Translations under genes and position numbers: made by a program
Source of the DNA: Pedobacter sp. MC2016-15
GTDB lineage: Bacteria > Bacteroidota > Bacteroidia > Sphingobacteriales > Sphingobacteriaceae
Reading direction: 5' to 3'
DNA length: 64,000 nucleotides
NCBI RefSeq assembly: GCF_026239695.1
Contig: NZ_JAPIVS010000001.1
Location: forward strand, 1 to 64,000
Part shown: positions 1 to 7,261 of the stretch, piece by piece
Layout: every line of letters begins with the position of its first letter
Position numbering within the stretch: the stretch's first letter is position 1
Notes under the pieces: model-generated
Told to the model about the DNA's origin: nothing
The model's database searches: none
What the model saw: only the letters and a program-made list of their open reading frames with translations

Positions 1-2
1 TT

Positions 3-83
3 TTAGGAGGGGTTACACCTTTCCGTAATGAATATCCAAAAAAAGTGGGTGATGCCAATCAGGGATTGGGGCATGATCGTTAA
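3..83 (+). CDS. C-terminal end of an unidentified protein, cut by the window start
   Basis: An open frame runs in from the window edge and ends at TAA 81-83, giving 26 residues that finish with GLGHDR. Its composition and higher GC look coding, unlike the AT-rich DNA that follows. The family cannot be named from this tail. It probably marks the last conserved gene before the accessory stretch. What would settle it is the sequence upstream of the window. Confidence 0.35.
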   Translation, partial: LGGVTPFRNEYPKKVGDANQGLGHDR

Positions 84-189
84 CCAATTCAACATAATAT
101 TTGAAAATAGATGTCGACTTTGATTATAATATGGTTGGCCATTTACACAAAAATCCTCACAGGCTCAAACTATATTTTATAACAATCAT

Positions 190-1278
190 TTAGTACCATC
201 GGGGTTTCTCTAATTCAAGCCCCTTCCCATTATTATACTCAATTATTTCGATATCATTATCGAAGTCTTCTGCATCAACAATATAGAAACTTAAAAGTAT
301 AGGAATATTTATAGTTTGTGTAACACTAATATAAGTTTGTTCGCGAAAAAGCATCACCTTGTCTTCACTGTCATATATTCCCGAATCCTCATCATCAACT
401 CCGACTTTAACATCTATCCCAATTTCTACATCAGCTCTAACTTCAAAGGTTTCTTTATCACCACCAACTATTTTAGTGTCGATTGATAGAATCTCTGTAG
501 AATGTATATCAATACTATATATGTCTAAATAATTCACAATATCGATATAGATACTTTCGTCATAAAGCTCTTCTTCAATCCACTTCAAAGCATATTTTTC
601 AATTTCTGGACGTTTAAAGTCAATTAATTGATTAAGTTTTTCTTTGCGTCGTTTTTCTCCAAGAAGTTCGTCAATATATGTCCTATATTCCTTAATTGGG
701 GTAATATATTCACTTTTCACCTTGAAGAAATCACCGTCATTTGAGAATACTAGGATATTCTCTCCAATCTCAGCGGCATACCTCTCAATTTGGGCCAAAG
801 CAATAGCATCAGGAAATTCACTTTTTTTATTAGCGGGACCGAAGGGCGGGGTTCCTTTGAAGTAAGCATCGAATACATTTTTAGTATCCAACACTGGATA
901 ATCTAAAATCTTTGCTCCAACCGCAACCAGCATTTTATCTAAATTATCACCAAAACTTTTACACAATACATTTAGCTTGGGCATACGCTGGATAAGAACA
1001 GCCGACTCTTCAACGTTTTTTAACACATCGACACTAATATTTTTATTATGCTCGTCTTTTAATTTTCCATTAATCAATTGATTGTGCTTTTCAATGGCAC
1101 GTTCGGCCCAACGCTTAAAATTTGTCTTGATCTCGTTCACGGTGATTTGAGTGAGCACAATATTAAAGTCTTCCTTGAAATCTGTGTTTAAGAAAGTTTT
1201 AATAACGGTGCCATGAAGGAAATTGTTTCCAACAAATACCGACGTATCTATAAATACTGTTTTTCCTTTTAACTCCAT
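190..1278 (-). CDS. PIN-domain ribonuclease-like protein (DUF4935 type)
   Basis: A 362-residue protein whose N-terminal half is a PIN-like nuclease domain. The acidic residues expected of a PIN active site are visible: Asp11 in FIDTS, Glu49 in TVNEIK, Asp157 in FPDAIAL and Asp181/Asp183 in SNDGDF. The arrangement with FPDAIA and a following SNDGDF is typical of the DUF4935 group. The C-terminal part (about 200-362) is acidic, beta-rich and of unknown role. PIN proteins cleave RNA; many are toxins, but no antitoxin gene sits beside this one, so a TA role is not supported. The gene is AT-rich, stands alone, and lies in the accessory stretch next to a tRNA-Lys, which suggests horizontal transfer. 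Family call fairly sure, function inferred. Confidence 0.75.
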   Translation of the reverse strand: MELKGKTVFIDTSVFVGNNFLHGTVIKTFLNTDFKEDFNIVLTQITVNEIKTNFKRWAERAIEKHNQLINGKLKDEHNKNISVDVLKNVEESAVLIQRMPKLNVLCKSFGDNLDKMLVAVGAKILDYPVLDTKNVFDAYFKGTPPFGPANKKSEFPDAIALAQIERYAAEIGENILVFSNDGDFFKVKSEYITPIKEYRTYIDELLGEKRRKEKLNQLIDFKRPEIEKYALKWIEEELYDESIYIDIVNYLDIYSIDIHSTEILSIDTKIVGGDKETFEVRADVEIGIDVKVGVDDEDSGIYDSEDKVMLFREQTYISVTQTINIPILLSFYIVDAEDFDNDIEIIEYNNGKGLELEKPRWY

Positions 1279-2411
1279 TTATGTCGTTAGAATTTAGCTT
1301 CAATTTCAATTTTAACAATATACGATTTTAACAGAAATAATATAATTCGTTAAGTTGAAGTTTTATTAAAATGTGAGCAGGAGTATAGTTTTATATCACT
1401 TCGTTAAGAATTGTGATCATTAGATTTATCCATTATTGCTTCTTGTCCAGTATTTCATAAACATCGCCAATTTTAGTCAATTCGTCAACAAAATGTTTTG
1501 AATTACGCAGCACTAATGACCTGAAGTTTACATAATATAGTTTTCATATTTGCCTTTTATTTCGAAAATATTCCTCTAACGGTATTACGATTGGCTTCCA
1601 CCAAAGCCTGGTTTATATAATCTTCAACCGTAATTTCTATGGATTCAAGAGGGAACAGATATCAGGCATCAGTCACTGGAATTCATTTCCATCGGAATAG
1701 GTTATGTACACGATTCGGCAAATTGTGCACAATAAAAATTTTCGATTAAAAACATCAAACGGTTCAGGTGACGTGGATAATTGCCAGTTTCTACGCCATG
1801 TAGCCAATATGTTTTGAAAAAAAAATCTCTACACCTCGGCGGATCCTCGGGTTGTATTTTTTTTCAAAAGCCTTGCCTGTAAGCACTGCATAATCAGGCG
1901 AGGGTACTTAACAAAAAGCCAAAAATAGCTTCCGCCGATAGGTAGTAAACAGGCCGGAAAAATTAAAAAACCAAAAAAGTGGAACCAACAACAAAAAACA
2001 TCGGATAGGTTAAAGTCGTAGGTGTCGCACAAGCAGACCTAGAGGCAATTAGTGCAATATAAAACCTGTTCATGGGCGGTTTGCAATATGAATTGTTAAA
2101 ATGCATATTTTTATTGAATTTTATTTATTTAACCCCACGAAAACAAAAGTGTGCAGTTTCAGGAAATGATTTATGTTGTTTACGGTTTCCCATATTGGAG
2201 ATTAAAAGTTAATTTATATTTTAGTAAAAAATAAATTATTCATACACGCTCTATCTTCTCTTAATTTTACAGTGTATCATCCGTGTATAAACGTTTATTA
2301 ATATTGAAAGTGTACTCAAAATATAAAATAGAAAATGCTATTTTTAGAGTATCAGATTAAGCTTTATGGGGGAATTTTGTATATTTTAGAGTCAGCCGTG
2401 ATATTAGAAAA
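1279..2411. other. 1.1 kb gene-poor AT-rich spacer
   Basis: No intact gene is convincing here. Short open frames on the minus strand between 1433 and about 1800 look like decayed coding DNA and are listed separately. A 67-codon minus-strand frame at 1829-2032 is rich in Cys, Phe and Trp and is not credible as a protein. The last 300 bases (2100-2411) are very AT-rich and presumably contain the promoter of the protease gene at 2412, but no clear TAnnTTTG box is seen. Confidence 0.6.
1433..1661 (-). pseudogene. Decayed coding remnants
   Basis: Two consecutive minus-strand frames have protein-like composition but no proper starts. The upstream frame (1557-1661) ends with a helical stretch containing VEDYINQALVEANRNTV and a stop at 1557-1559. 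About 20 bases further on, a second frame (stop 1433-1435) encodes a Lys/Asp-rich tail ending in YEILDKKQ and is only reachable by a frameshift from the nearby ATG. A third short frame with similar character lies at about 1690-1800. The pattern suggests a broken two-gene unit, perhaps a toxin-antitoxin pair by size, but no family can be named. Confidence 0.22.
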
Positions 2412-3128
2412 ATGCCTATAACAATAGAAAATTTCAGCGTTTCGACTTTTCTAAGTGTTGACTTCGGAGATTCGTCGGGTTCAGGATTTAGAATAAATCA
2501 TAACGGGTGCGATTATATTATTACCGCAAAACATGTGGTATATAATAAAAACGTTTTGCTATCGGACTTATGGATAAAATCAAGAAATTACTTTGGCGAC
2601 GAAACTGAAGGTTATAGTGCGAAAATAAACCTTTCAACTGAAAATGTTTTAACTTTTGACGATTTAGATGTCGTGGTTATAAAACTAGACATACAATTTA
2701 ATTATGAAATCGAAAATGCTGGCACAGATATTTCGATAGCTTCCATTGAGGATACTAGCAACTTTGAGTCGATTTTGATAGGAGCAAATATTTTTTTAGT
2801 GGGCTTCCCATCTTCTTTGACAGTAGACGATTTTTATGATGTTGATAGACCTTTGCTCAGAACAGGAATTATTGCAGGTAAAAACATAGGGAACCACACT
2901 TTTGTAGTTGACTCTGTTGCATACTACGGAGTAAGTGGTGGACCAATTGTCCAAATAGATGTTGAAAGAAACATTAAAATAGTTGGAGTTGTTTCCAGAT
3001 TTGTACCTTTTATTACAGAATGGAAAAACAAGCACGAATCTAGTATTTCAAGACAAGATTTTTTTAATTCAGGTTATGCGGTTTGTTTGCCATTGGACAG
3101 ACTCATTGAGAGAATTTTACAAGGTTGA
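2412..3128 (+). CDS. Cytoplasmic trypsin-like serine protease
   Basis: A 238-residue protein with a chymotrypsin-fold protease signature. The catalytic triad appears intact: His41 in TAKHVV, Asp86 in DDLDVVVIKL and Ser175 in GVSGGP. There is an early GSGF motif (about 23-26), as in HtrA/trypsin-like peptidases. It has no signal peptide or membrane segment, so it should act in the cytoplasm, and it has no PDZ domain. The stop codon lies only 4 bases before the ATG of the octapeptide-repeat protein, so the two are almost certainly co-transcribed. Cytoplasmic stand-alone trypsin-like peptidases recur in bacterial conflict systems paired with an effector or substrate; that role here is inference. 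The protease fold is well supported; substrate unknown. Confidence 0.75.
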   Translation: MPITIENFSVSTFLSVDFGDSSGSGFRINHNGCDYIITAKHVVYNKNVLLSDLWIKSRNYFGDETEGYSAKINLSTENVLTFDDLDVVVIKLDIQFNYEIENAGTDISIASIEDTSNFESILIGANIFLVGFPSSLTVDDFYDVDRPLLRTGIIAGKNIGNHTFVVDSVAYYGVSGGPIVQIDVERNIKIVGVVSRFVPFITEWKNKHESSISRQDFFNSGYAVCLPLDRLIERILQG

Positions 3129-3132
3129 AATT

Positions 3133-3657
3133 ATGAGAATATTAAACAATAAGAATCCAGTATATAACAGGACAATTAATCCAATATACAATAGAACAAT
3201 TAATCCAATATACAATAGGACAATCAATCCTATATACAATAGAACGATTAATCCAATATACAATAGGACAATCAATCCTATATACAATCGAACAATAAAT
3301 CCTATATACAATCGAACAATCAATTTGATTTATAATAGGACTATAAACCCGGTATACAATCGGTTATTAAATCCAATTTATAATAAAACAATTAATCCTA
3401 TCTTCAATTTAAATTTTAGTGGATTCTATTACTTTAACCTAAATAATGAATTAACTGATTTTGCAATTTTACAGGATAATATTCTTTTGATATTTAATCA
3501 AAGTAACGAACTAATTAAATTTGGAGTTACCCACAATATGAATGGTTTTGTAATATTTAACTTGAATAACAGTTTTATTGGACATCTTGAAAGTAATTCA
3601 GATAATGGTTACAATTTCTTTGACCAATCAAGTAAATGGATGAACTACATGACATAA
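3133..3657 (+). CDS. Octapeptide-repeat protein coupled to the protease
   Basis: A 174-residue protein that I do not recognise. The start is taken at ATG 3133, four bases after the protease stop, rather than an upstream ATG in the same frame inside the protease gene. Residues 9 to about 96 are eleven tandem copies of an octapeptide with consensus PIYNRTIN; the six central copies are identical in protein. The C-terminal part (about 97-174) consists of roughly four weaker repeats of about 21 residues starting with a FYYFNLNNE-like beta motif. No signal peptide or membrane helix is seen. Possible roles are protease substrate, scaffold or binding partner, but none is demonstrated. The translational coupling and the constant peptide sequence argue that it is a real gene. 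Confidence 0.65.
   Translation: MRILNNKNPVYNRTINPIYNRTINPIYNRTINPIYNRTINPIYNRTINPIYNRTINPIYNRTINLIYNRTINPVYNRLLNPIYNKTINPIFNLNFSGFYYFNLNNELTDFAILQDNILLIFNQSNELIKFGVTHNMNGFVIFNLNNSFIGHLESNSDNGYNFFDQSSKWMNYMT
3157..3420 (+). repeat. Eleven 24-bp tandem repeats encoding PIYNRTIN
   Basis: Units begin at 3157, 3181, 3205 and every 24 bases to 3397. Units 2-7 encode exactly the same octapeptide, but use at least five different DNA versions (for example AGG, AGA or CGA for Arg, ATT, ATC or ATA for Ile). Units 8-11 diverge in protein. Synonymous-only variation in the core points to selection on the peptide rather than a fresh replication-slippage product. Confidence 0.95.
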
Positions 3658-3826
3658 ATTCTATTGCTAACAGCAAATTTATGCAAAGATGGTTGACAGT
3701 GGTTCATGGTAAGTCATTAGTCATTATTCAATTTAATGCTGTTCGATAATGCTTCTGCAAGCAATGCCATTTCTACACAAATTTTCAAAATATTAGCTGC
3801 AATATTTAACTCCCCAATCAACGCAC

Positions 3827-4519
3827 GTGCCTATCATAAAAAGCCCTGAAGACTTAGACTATGATTATTTGCATCAACTATATGCAAATAAAATTTTCAG
3901 AGATTACGATCCTACAACAGTCTCCTCAAGAGCGTTTGAAAGTATTAAAATTTCTAATGACGGATTAACACTTAAATTAATAGACAGAAGCCAAAGAGAT
4001 TTGGTTTCTCTTATACACGGAAATATTACCAATTATCACAAAATAAATTACTTTGAGATTGTTTGGACGTACTCAAAACTTGAGAGACGAGGACACTTAA
4101 CTTATTTGTTTAAGATTTTAGTAGAAGAGTTAAATTATAAAATACTATCAGATAAATATCATTCAAGCCCTGGCTCTAAAGAATTTTGGACAGCACAAAT
4201 TAGGAGGAAGAATTTTAACATATATAGGATAAATCTGACTACTAATTTTAAACGAAAAGCTAATAAATTTAAGGAAAATCAAATATGGTCGACAGATGAT
4301 TTAGATTTTTCACATATCTTTCCTTATAACTTCGAAAACTTTATTGAAGATAATATCGTTGGAGAAGTAGACCCAGATTACCTTGGAGAATTTGATGAGG
4401 AACTTGATTTTGGTAGAATTTTGCAAAATCGAACAAGTATCAATGAAAACATTTCCTTAGGTTTAAACGACAATCCGATGGAAGTAATTAGACTAATTGC
4501 TCAAAAATACTCCATCTAA
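3827..4519 (+). CDS. GNAT-like protein of unknown substrate
   Basis: A 230-residue protein starting at GTG 3827 (there is no nearby ATG in frame that keeps the N-terminus). The central part resembles a GNAT acetyltransferase: hydrophobic strand YFEIVWTYS (about 75-83), then RRGHLTYLFKIL (about 88-98) in the place of the acetyl-CoA loop and helix, and SDKYHSSPGSKEFW (about 108-121), a motif common in phage and island-borne GNAT-like proteins. The loop is RRGHLT rather than the classical RxxGxG/A, so catalytic activity is uncertain. The C-terminal third is acidic and unrecognised. Its TAA stop lies inside the left arm of an attC-like inverted repeat. It sits alone in the accessory stretch. Confidence 0.55.
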   Translation: MPIIKSPEDLDYDYLHQLYANKIFRDYDPTTVSSRAFESIKISNDGLTLKLIDRSQRDLVSLIHGNITNYHKINYFEIVWTYSKLERRGHLTYLFKILVEELNYKILSDKYHSSPGSKEFWTAQIRRKNFNIYRINLTTNFKRKANKFKENQIWSTDDLDFSHIFPYNFENFIEDNIVGEVDPDYLGEFDEELDFGRILQNRTSINENISLGLNDNPMEVIRLIAQKYSI

Positions 4520-4644
4520 CAGCGGTTTTGCAAATTTTTGGGCGACAAGCACAACGCGAGTTTAGAACTTTGTTAAGTTAAGTGCTGTGGCTAATCGTAT
4601 TTTAAGTAAAATCAAAAATTCGCAAAAGCCCCAAACCGTTAGCT
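4514..4644 (+). repeat. attC-like imperfect inverted repeat after the GNAT-like gene
   Basis: The left arm starts ATCTAAC (4514-4520, fits RYYYAAC of an integron R'' box and contains the gene stop), followed by a GGTTT and GCAAATTTTTG tract. The right arm carries the complementary CAAAAATTCGC, AAACC and GTTAGCT (4638-4644, one mismatch from GTTRRRY). Length about 130 bp is within the attC range. No integron integrase is seen in the window, so this is a candidate only; the arms contain unpaired bases as attC sites do. Confidence 0.35.
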
Positions 4645-4812
4645 TTAATCATATATAGAGATATCCAAAAAAATGAATTGCTTCAAATACATAACATTTG
4701 ACACTACTAAACTTATTATTGAAAATAAAACTGTAAACAAACATAGCTTTGTTTCTTAAAATAAACAAGATGTTTAATTTATAAAAATCTGTTCAATATC
4801 TAATTATACTTC

Positions 4813-4855
4813 ATTCGGTGAGTTAAGTGTAAACTTCTTGCCTAACTCACCGAAT
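4813..4855. repeat. Perfect 13-bp inverted repeat
   Basis: ATTCGGTGAGTTA at 4813-4825 is the exact reverse complement of TAACTCACCGAAT at 4843-4855, with a 17-base loop. There is no T-run on either side, so it is not a standard intrinsic terminator. The remaining DNA between 4520 and 4939 holds the attC-like element, this repeat and the tRNA terminator; no gene was found in it. Confidence 0.8.
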
Positions 4856-4907
4856 CACTTACCAAAGTCTTGCGGATTGATACGAATTTTGGCAATTCCG
4901 TAAACGC

Positions 4908-4936
4908 AAAAAGCCTCAGATTTCTCTGAGGCTTTC
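4908..4936 (-). terminator. Intrinsic terminator downstream of tRNA-Lys
   Basis: An 11-bp perfect stem (AAAGCCTCAGA at 4910-4920 with its complement at 4925-4935) lies immediately after the 3' end of the minus-strand tRNA-Lys and is followed by T residues on that strand. Confidence 0.75.
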
Positions 4937-4939
4937 TTG

Positions 4940-5012
4940 TGATCCCGCTGGGATTCGAACCCAGGACCACTACATTAAAAGTGTAATGCTCTACCAGCTG
5001 AGCTACGGAATC
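4940..5012 (-). tRNA. tRNA-Lys (anticodon TTT)
   Basis: A 73-base cloverleaf on the minus strand: acceptor GATTCCG pairs with CGGGATC, the anticodon loop is CTTTTAA and the T-arm contains GGTTCGAATCC. CCA is not encoded. The mature sequence is identical to the tRNA at 25079-25151. The AT-rich accessory stretch lies directly beyond its 3' end. Confidence 0.97.
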
Positions 5013-5153
5013 AATTCCTCTTGTTTAAGGAGGTGCAAAGATAGAAATTAAATATTAAGTTGCAATTAATTCTGAAAATAAATAACAAATATTCTTTAGG
5101 CTACAGCTGTTTCTATGTTGGAAACCCCACTAATATCCATATAGATCAATTCG

Positions 5154-5663
5154 TTAGGCATTCCGACAAAATTTTGTGAGAATTTCTGCGTGCTGCGGAT
5201 AATTATCTATCATCTCATCACGAACCGCCATTTCAAACTCCGAAAACTCAAAACCCGGAGCTACAGCGCAGCTGACAAGAGCGAAATCCTGGCCTGAAGG
5301 TATTCCTGCAGCAAACCAAACCCCTGCAGGCACCATAAACTGCAGCGTACCTGAAATCTCATCAGACAATTCCTGACTGCTGTAATTACCTTCATCATCG
5401 ATCATATGGATCAGCAGAGGGACCCCTTTATGGAAATACCAGATCTCATCTGAGGACAGCCGGTGGAAACTGGAGAAGTCATTTCCTTCAAGCAGATAGT
5501 AAATAGACGTAAAAGCATTGTAATTTCCCGCAAGGGTAGAAGATACCCTCGTTACTTCAAGTTTAGATCTGTACAGTTCACTGTAATACCCACCCTCAGG
5601 ATGAGGCTTTAAATCCAATTTCCCGATCCAGGATGCCGCGCTTTTTAAATTATCAGTTGACAT
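5154..5663 (-). CDS. Cupin protein of the DUF985 family
   Basis: A 169-residue single-domain protein. HPEGGYYSE at about 21-29 and FHRLSSDEIWYFHKG at about 66-80 are the hallmark motifs of DUF985 (cupin_5), with conserved His and Glu residues suited to bind a metal in the beta barrel. No signal peptide, so cytoplasmic. The substrate of this family is not well defined; some members are described as sugar or nucleotide-sugar binding. It stands alone, transcribed away from the ECF sigma operon. Family assignment is confident, function is not. Confidence 0.88.
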   Translation of the reverse strand: MSTDNLKSAASWIGKLDLKPHPEGGYYSELYRSKLEVTRVSSTLAGNYNAFTSIYYLLEGNDFSSFHRLSSDEIWYFHKGVPLLIHMIDDEGNYSSQELSDEISGTLQFMVPAGVWFAAGIPSGQDFALVSCAVAPGFEFSEFEMAVRDEMIDNYPQHAEILTKFCRNA

Positions 5664-5777
5664 ATATGTTTTTTTTAAATAGAGCTATCACTCATTTTTA
5701 TGATAACGCCACAAATGCAACGATCTTATGCTCTGCAAATGATAAAAATAGACGGTACCTAAAGGCTAGGGGAAGCG

Positions 5778-5970
5778 TTAAGGATGCCTTCGACCCAATG
5801 ACCGATTAACAAGGGTCCAGTGGCTGACCGCAGGCGGTGCTCAGGCGGTCCACAAGCGGTGCTGAAGCGGGGCTTGTATACCCCCCGACCCTTAAAGGAC
5901 CACTAGAGATCCGCTATTAACCCGTTTTTATTGCGTTATTGCCTCGAAGCCATTCAGAAGGCATCCTTAA
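5778..5970. repeat. 193-bp element bounded by perfect 14-bp inverted repeats
   Basis: TTAAGGATGCCTTC (5778-5791) is perfectly inverted as GAAGGCATCCTTAA (5957-5970). Inside, four degenerate 11-bp tandem units (5831-5841, 5842-5852, 5853-5863, 5864-5874) share the core AGGCGGTGCT/AAGCGGTGCT. The segment is more GC-rich than the flanks and has no open frame. It fills the 310-base gap between the DUF985 gene and the small acidic protein; the right arm ends 4 bases from that gene's stop codon. It could be a MITE-like repeat or a structured RNA; unresolved. Confidence 0.7.
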
Positions 5971-5973
5971 GCC

Positions 5974-6240
5974 TTACTCTTCTTCCTCAAGATAAATATC
6001 ATGCACCAGGAATTTAACCGTTGCAACAGGCTCAAGAAGCTCAGTAATATCCTCAGATTCGATAGGATAGATGGTTTCATCAGAATCAGGGATCTCTGAA
6101 TCTGGTATCAGTTCAAAAAACTTAATCGCCAGATCAGCATCCAGCTCCACAAGTTTGATATATTTTACACCATTAGTTTTCCAGTTTTCAAGAATTTCTT
6201 CGTTAAATTGCGTGTAGGGATTGCTGCGTTCGTTTTCCAT
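5974..6240 (-). CDS. Small acidic protein of unknown function
   Basis: An 88-residue, strongly acidic protein (many Glu and Asp, ending EEEE) with no membrane segment or recognisable motif. It starts at ATG 6238-6240. Codon use is normal for the core genome and composition is not random, which supports a real gene. It lies divergent from the ECF sigma factor with a 100-base shared upstream region. No family could be named. Confidence 0.55.
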   Translation of the reverse strand: MENERSNPYTQFNEEILENWKTNGVKYIKLVELDADLAIKFFELIPDSEIPDSDETIYPIESEDITELLEPVATVKFLVHDIYLEEEE

Positions 6241-6342
6241 TCTGTAAATCTACTGAATTAAAAAAAATATAAAATATATTAAAATGTTTCCCTGCCACAG
6301 TCGTCTTCTATATAAACAGCGCATATTTTGAAAGCCGCATAC

Positions 6343-6897
6343 ATGCCCAAAGACCAGAACAGCTACATCTTAGAAACCATAAAAGCATATGGCAAAAGCT
6401 TAATGGGTTTTATACGTAAGCAGGTGAAAAGCGAGGCAGACGCAGAAGATATATTGCAGGATGTATGGTACCAGTTCAGCAATGTGATCAATGCCCAGCC
6501 CATCGAACAAACCAGTGCATGGCTGTACAGGGTGGCGAAGAACAAGATTCTGGACAAACACAAGAAACACGGGGAGAGCCTGCTCGAAGATCTTTACAAA
6601 GTAGAACACGATGAAGATTCTACAGATCTGATCAGCATGCTCATGATCGAAGCAGGGACGCCTGAAACAGAATACCTGCGTAATCTTTTCTGGGAGCAGC
6701 TGGCAATTGCTTTGGATGAACTTCCGGAAGAACAGAAGCAGGTATTTATCTGGCAGGAACTCGAAGATCAGTCGTTCGAAGAGATCTCGGAGAGGACCGG
6801 CGTGAAGTTCAATACCCTGGTATCCCGAAAGCGATATGCTGTGGTCCATCTTCGGAAGCGGTTAAAGCAGCTGTATACAGAAATCGTTGAATATTAA
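6343..6897 (+). CDS. ECF-type RNA polymerase sigma factor
   Basis: A 184-residue sigma-70 family protein of the extracytoplasmic-function type. Region 2 is seen at about 20-75 (DAEDILQDVW, then TSAWLYRVAKNKILD) and region 4 at about 118-172 (LPEEQKQVFIW, SFEEISERTGVKFNTLVSRKRYA, the DNA-reading helix). A TTG 15 bases upstream could add five residues, but ATG 6343 fits the family start better. It directs RNA polymerase to a small regulon. Two small genes follow with 11-base gaps; no classical anti-sigma (FecR or zinc type) is present. The membrane protein next door could serve as one. Confidence 0.93.
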   Translation: MPKDQNSYILETIKAYGKSLMGFIRKQVKSEADAEDILQDVWYQFSNVINAQPIEQTSAWLYRVAKNKILDKHKKHGESLLEDLYKVEHDEDSTDLISMLMIEAGTPETEYLRNLFWEQLAIALDELPEEQKQVFIWQELEDQSFEEISERTGVKFNTLVSRKRYAVVHLRKRLKQLYTEIVEY

Positions 6898-6908
6898 TAC
6901 ACACACAA

Positions 6909-7250
6909 ATGAAATCTCAATTTAATAGAAACAGAAAAAAATATTTTTTCATTCCTTTCGGCATTGCCGCACTGCTGGCTCTGGTAAGCTACGTGGTGAT
7001 GCTGCTCTGGAATAACTTACTGCCGGAGATCATGAATGTTAAAACCATAACTTTCTGGCAGGCCATGGGAATCTTTATCTTATGCAAGATCCTTTTTGGC
7101 TTCGGGAAAGGCGGGGGCGGGGGAGCCTGGGGGAAACGACACATGGTAGAGCGGTTTAAAAACATGACCCCCGATGAGCGTCATGAATTTAAAGAGCGGA
7201 TGAAAGAAAAAATGTGCGGACCCAGGAGGCCAAATTTTGATAACAACTAA
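6909..7250 (+). CDS. Small membrane protein in the ECF sigma operon
   Basis: A 113-residue protein with two predicted membrane helices (about 13-34 and 47-64), a Gly-rich linker (GKGGGGGAWG) and a charged tail with MTPDERHEFKERMKEKM, which recalls the LTPEQ-type helices of CpxP/Spy-like stress proteins. It starts 11 bases after the sigma factor stop. Its position suggests that it senses or restrains the sigma factor at the membrane, but no family is recognised and this is inference. Confidence 0.7.
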   Translation: MKSQFNRNRKKYFFIPFGIAALLALVSYVVMLLWNNLLPEIMNVKTITFWQAMGIFILCKILFGFGKGGGGGAWGKRHMVERFKNMTPDERHEFKERMKEKMCGPRRPNFDNN

Positions 7251-7261
7251 AAAACAGGAAC

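Noticed and set aside
1829..2032. Minus-strand frame of 67 codons
   Set aside because: Extreme Cys/Phe/Trp content, no motif, and AT-rich noncoding surroundings; probably a chance frame.
2983..3132. Upstream start of the octapeptide-repeat protein inside the protease gene
   Set aside because: This part is a shadow of the protease frame. The ATG at 3133 lies 4 bases after the protease stop and gives a natural start.
3117..3323. Minus-strand frame over the 24-bp repeats
   Set aside because: It arises only because the 24-bp repeat is a multiple of three without stops on the opposite strand; the plus strand shows synonymous conservation.
3157..3420. CRISPR array
   Set aside because: Direct 24-bp repeats have no spacers; they are contiguous and coding.
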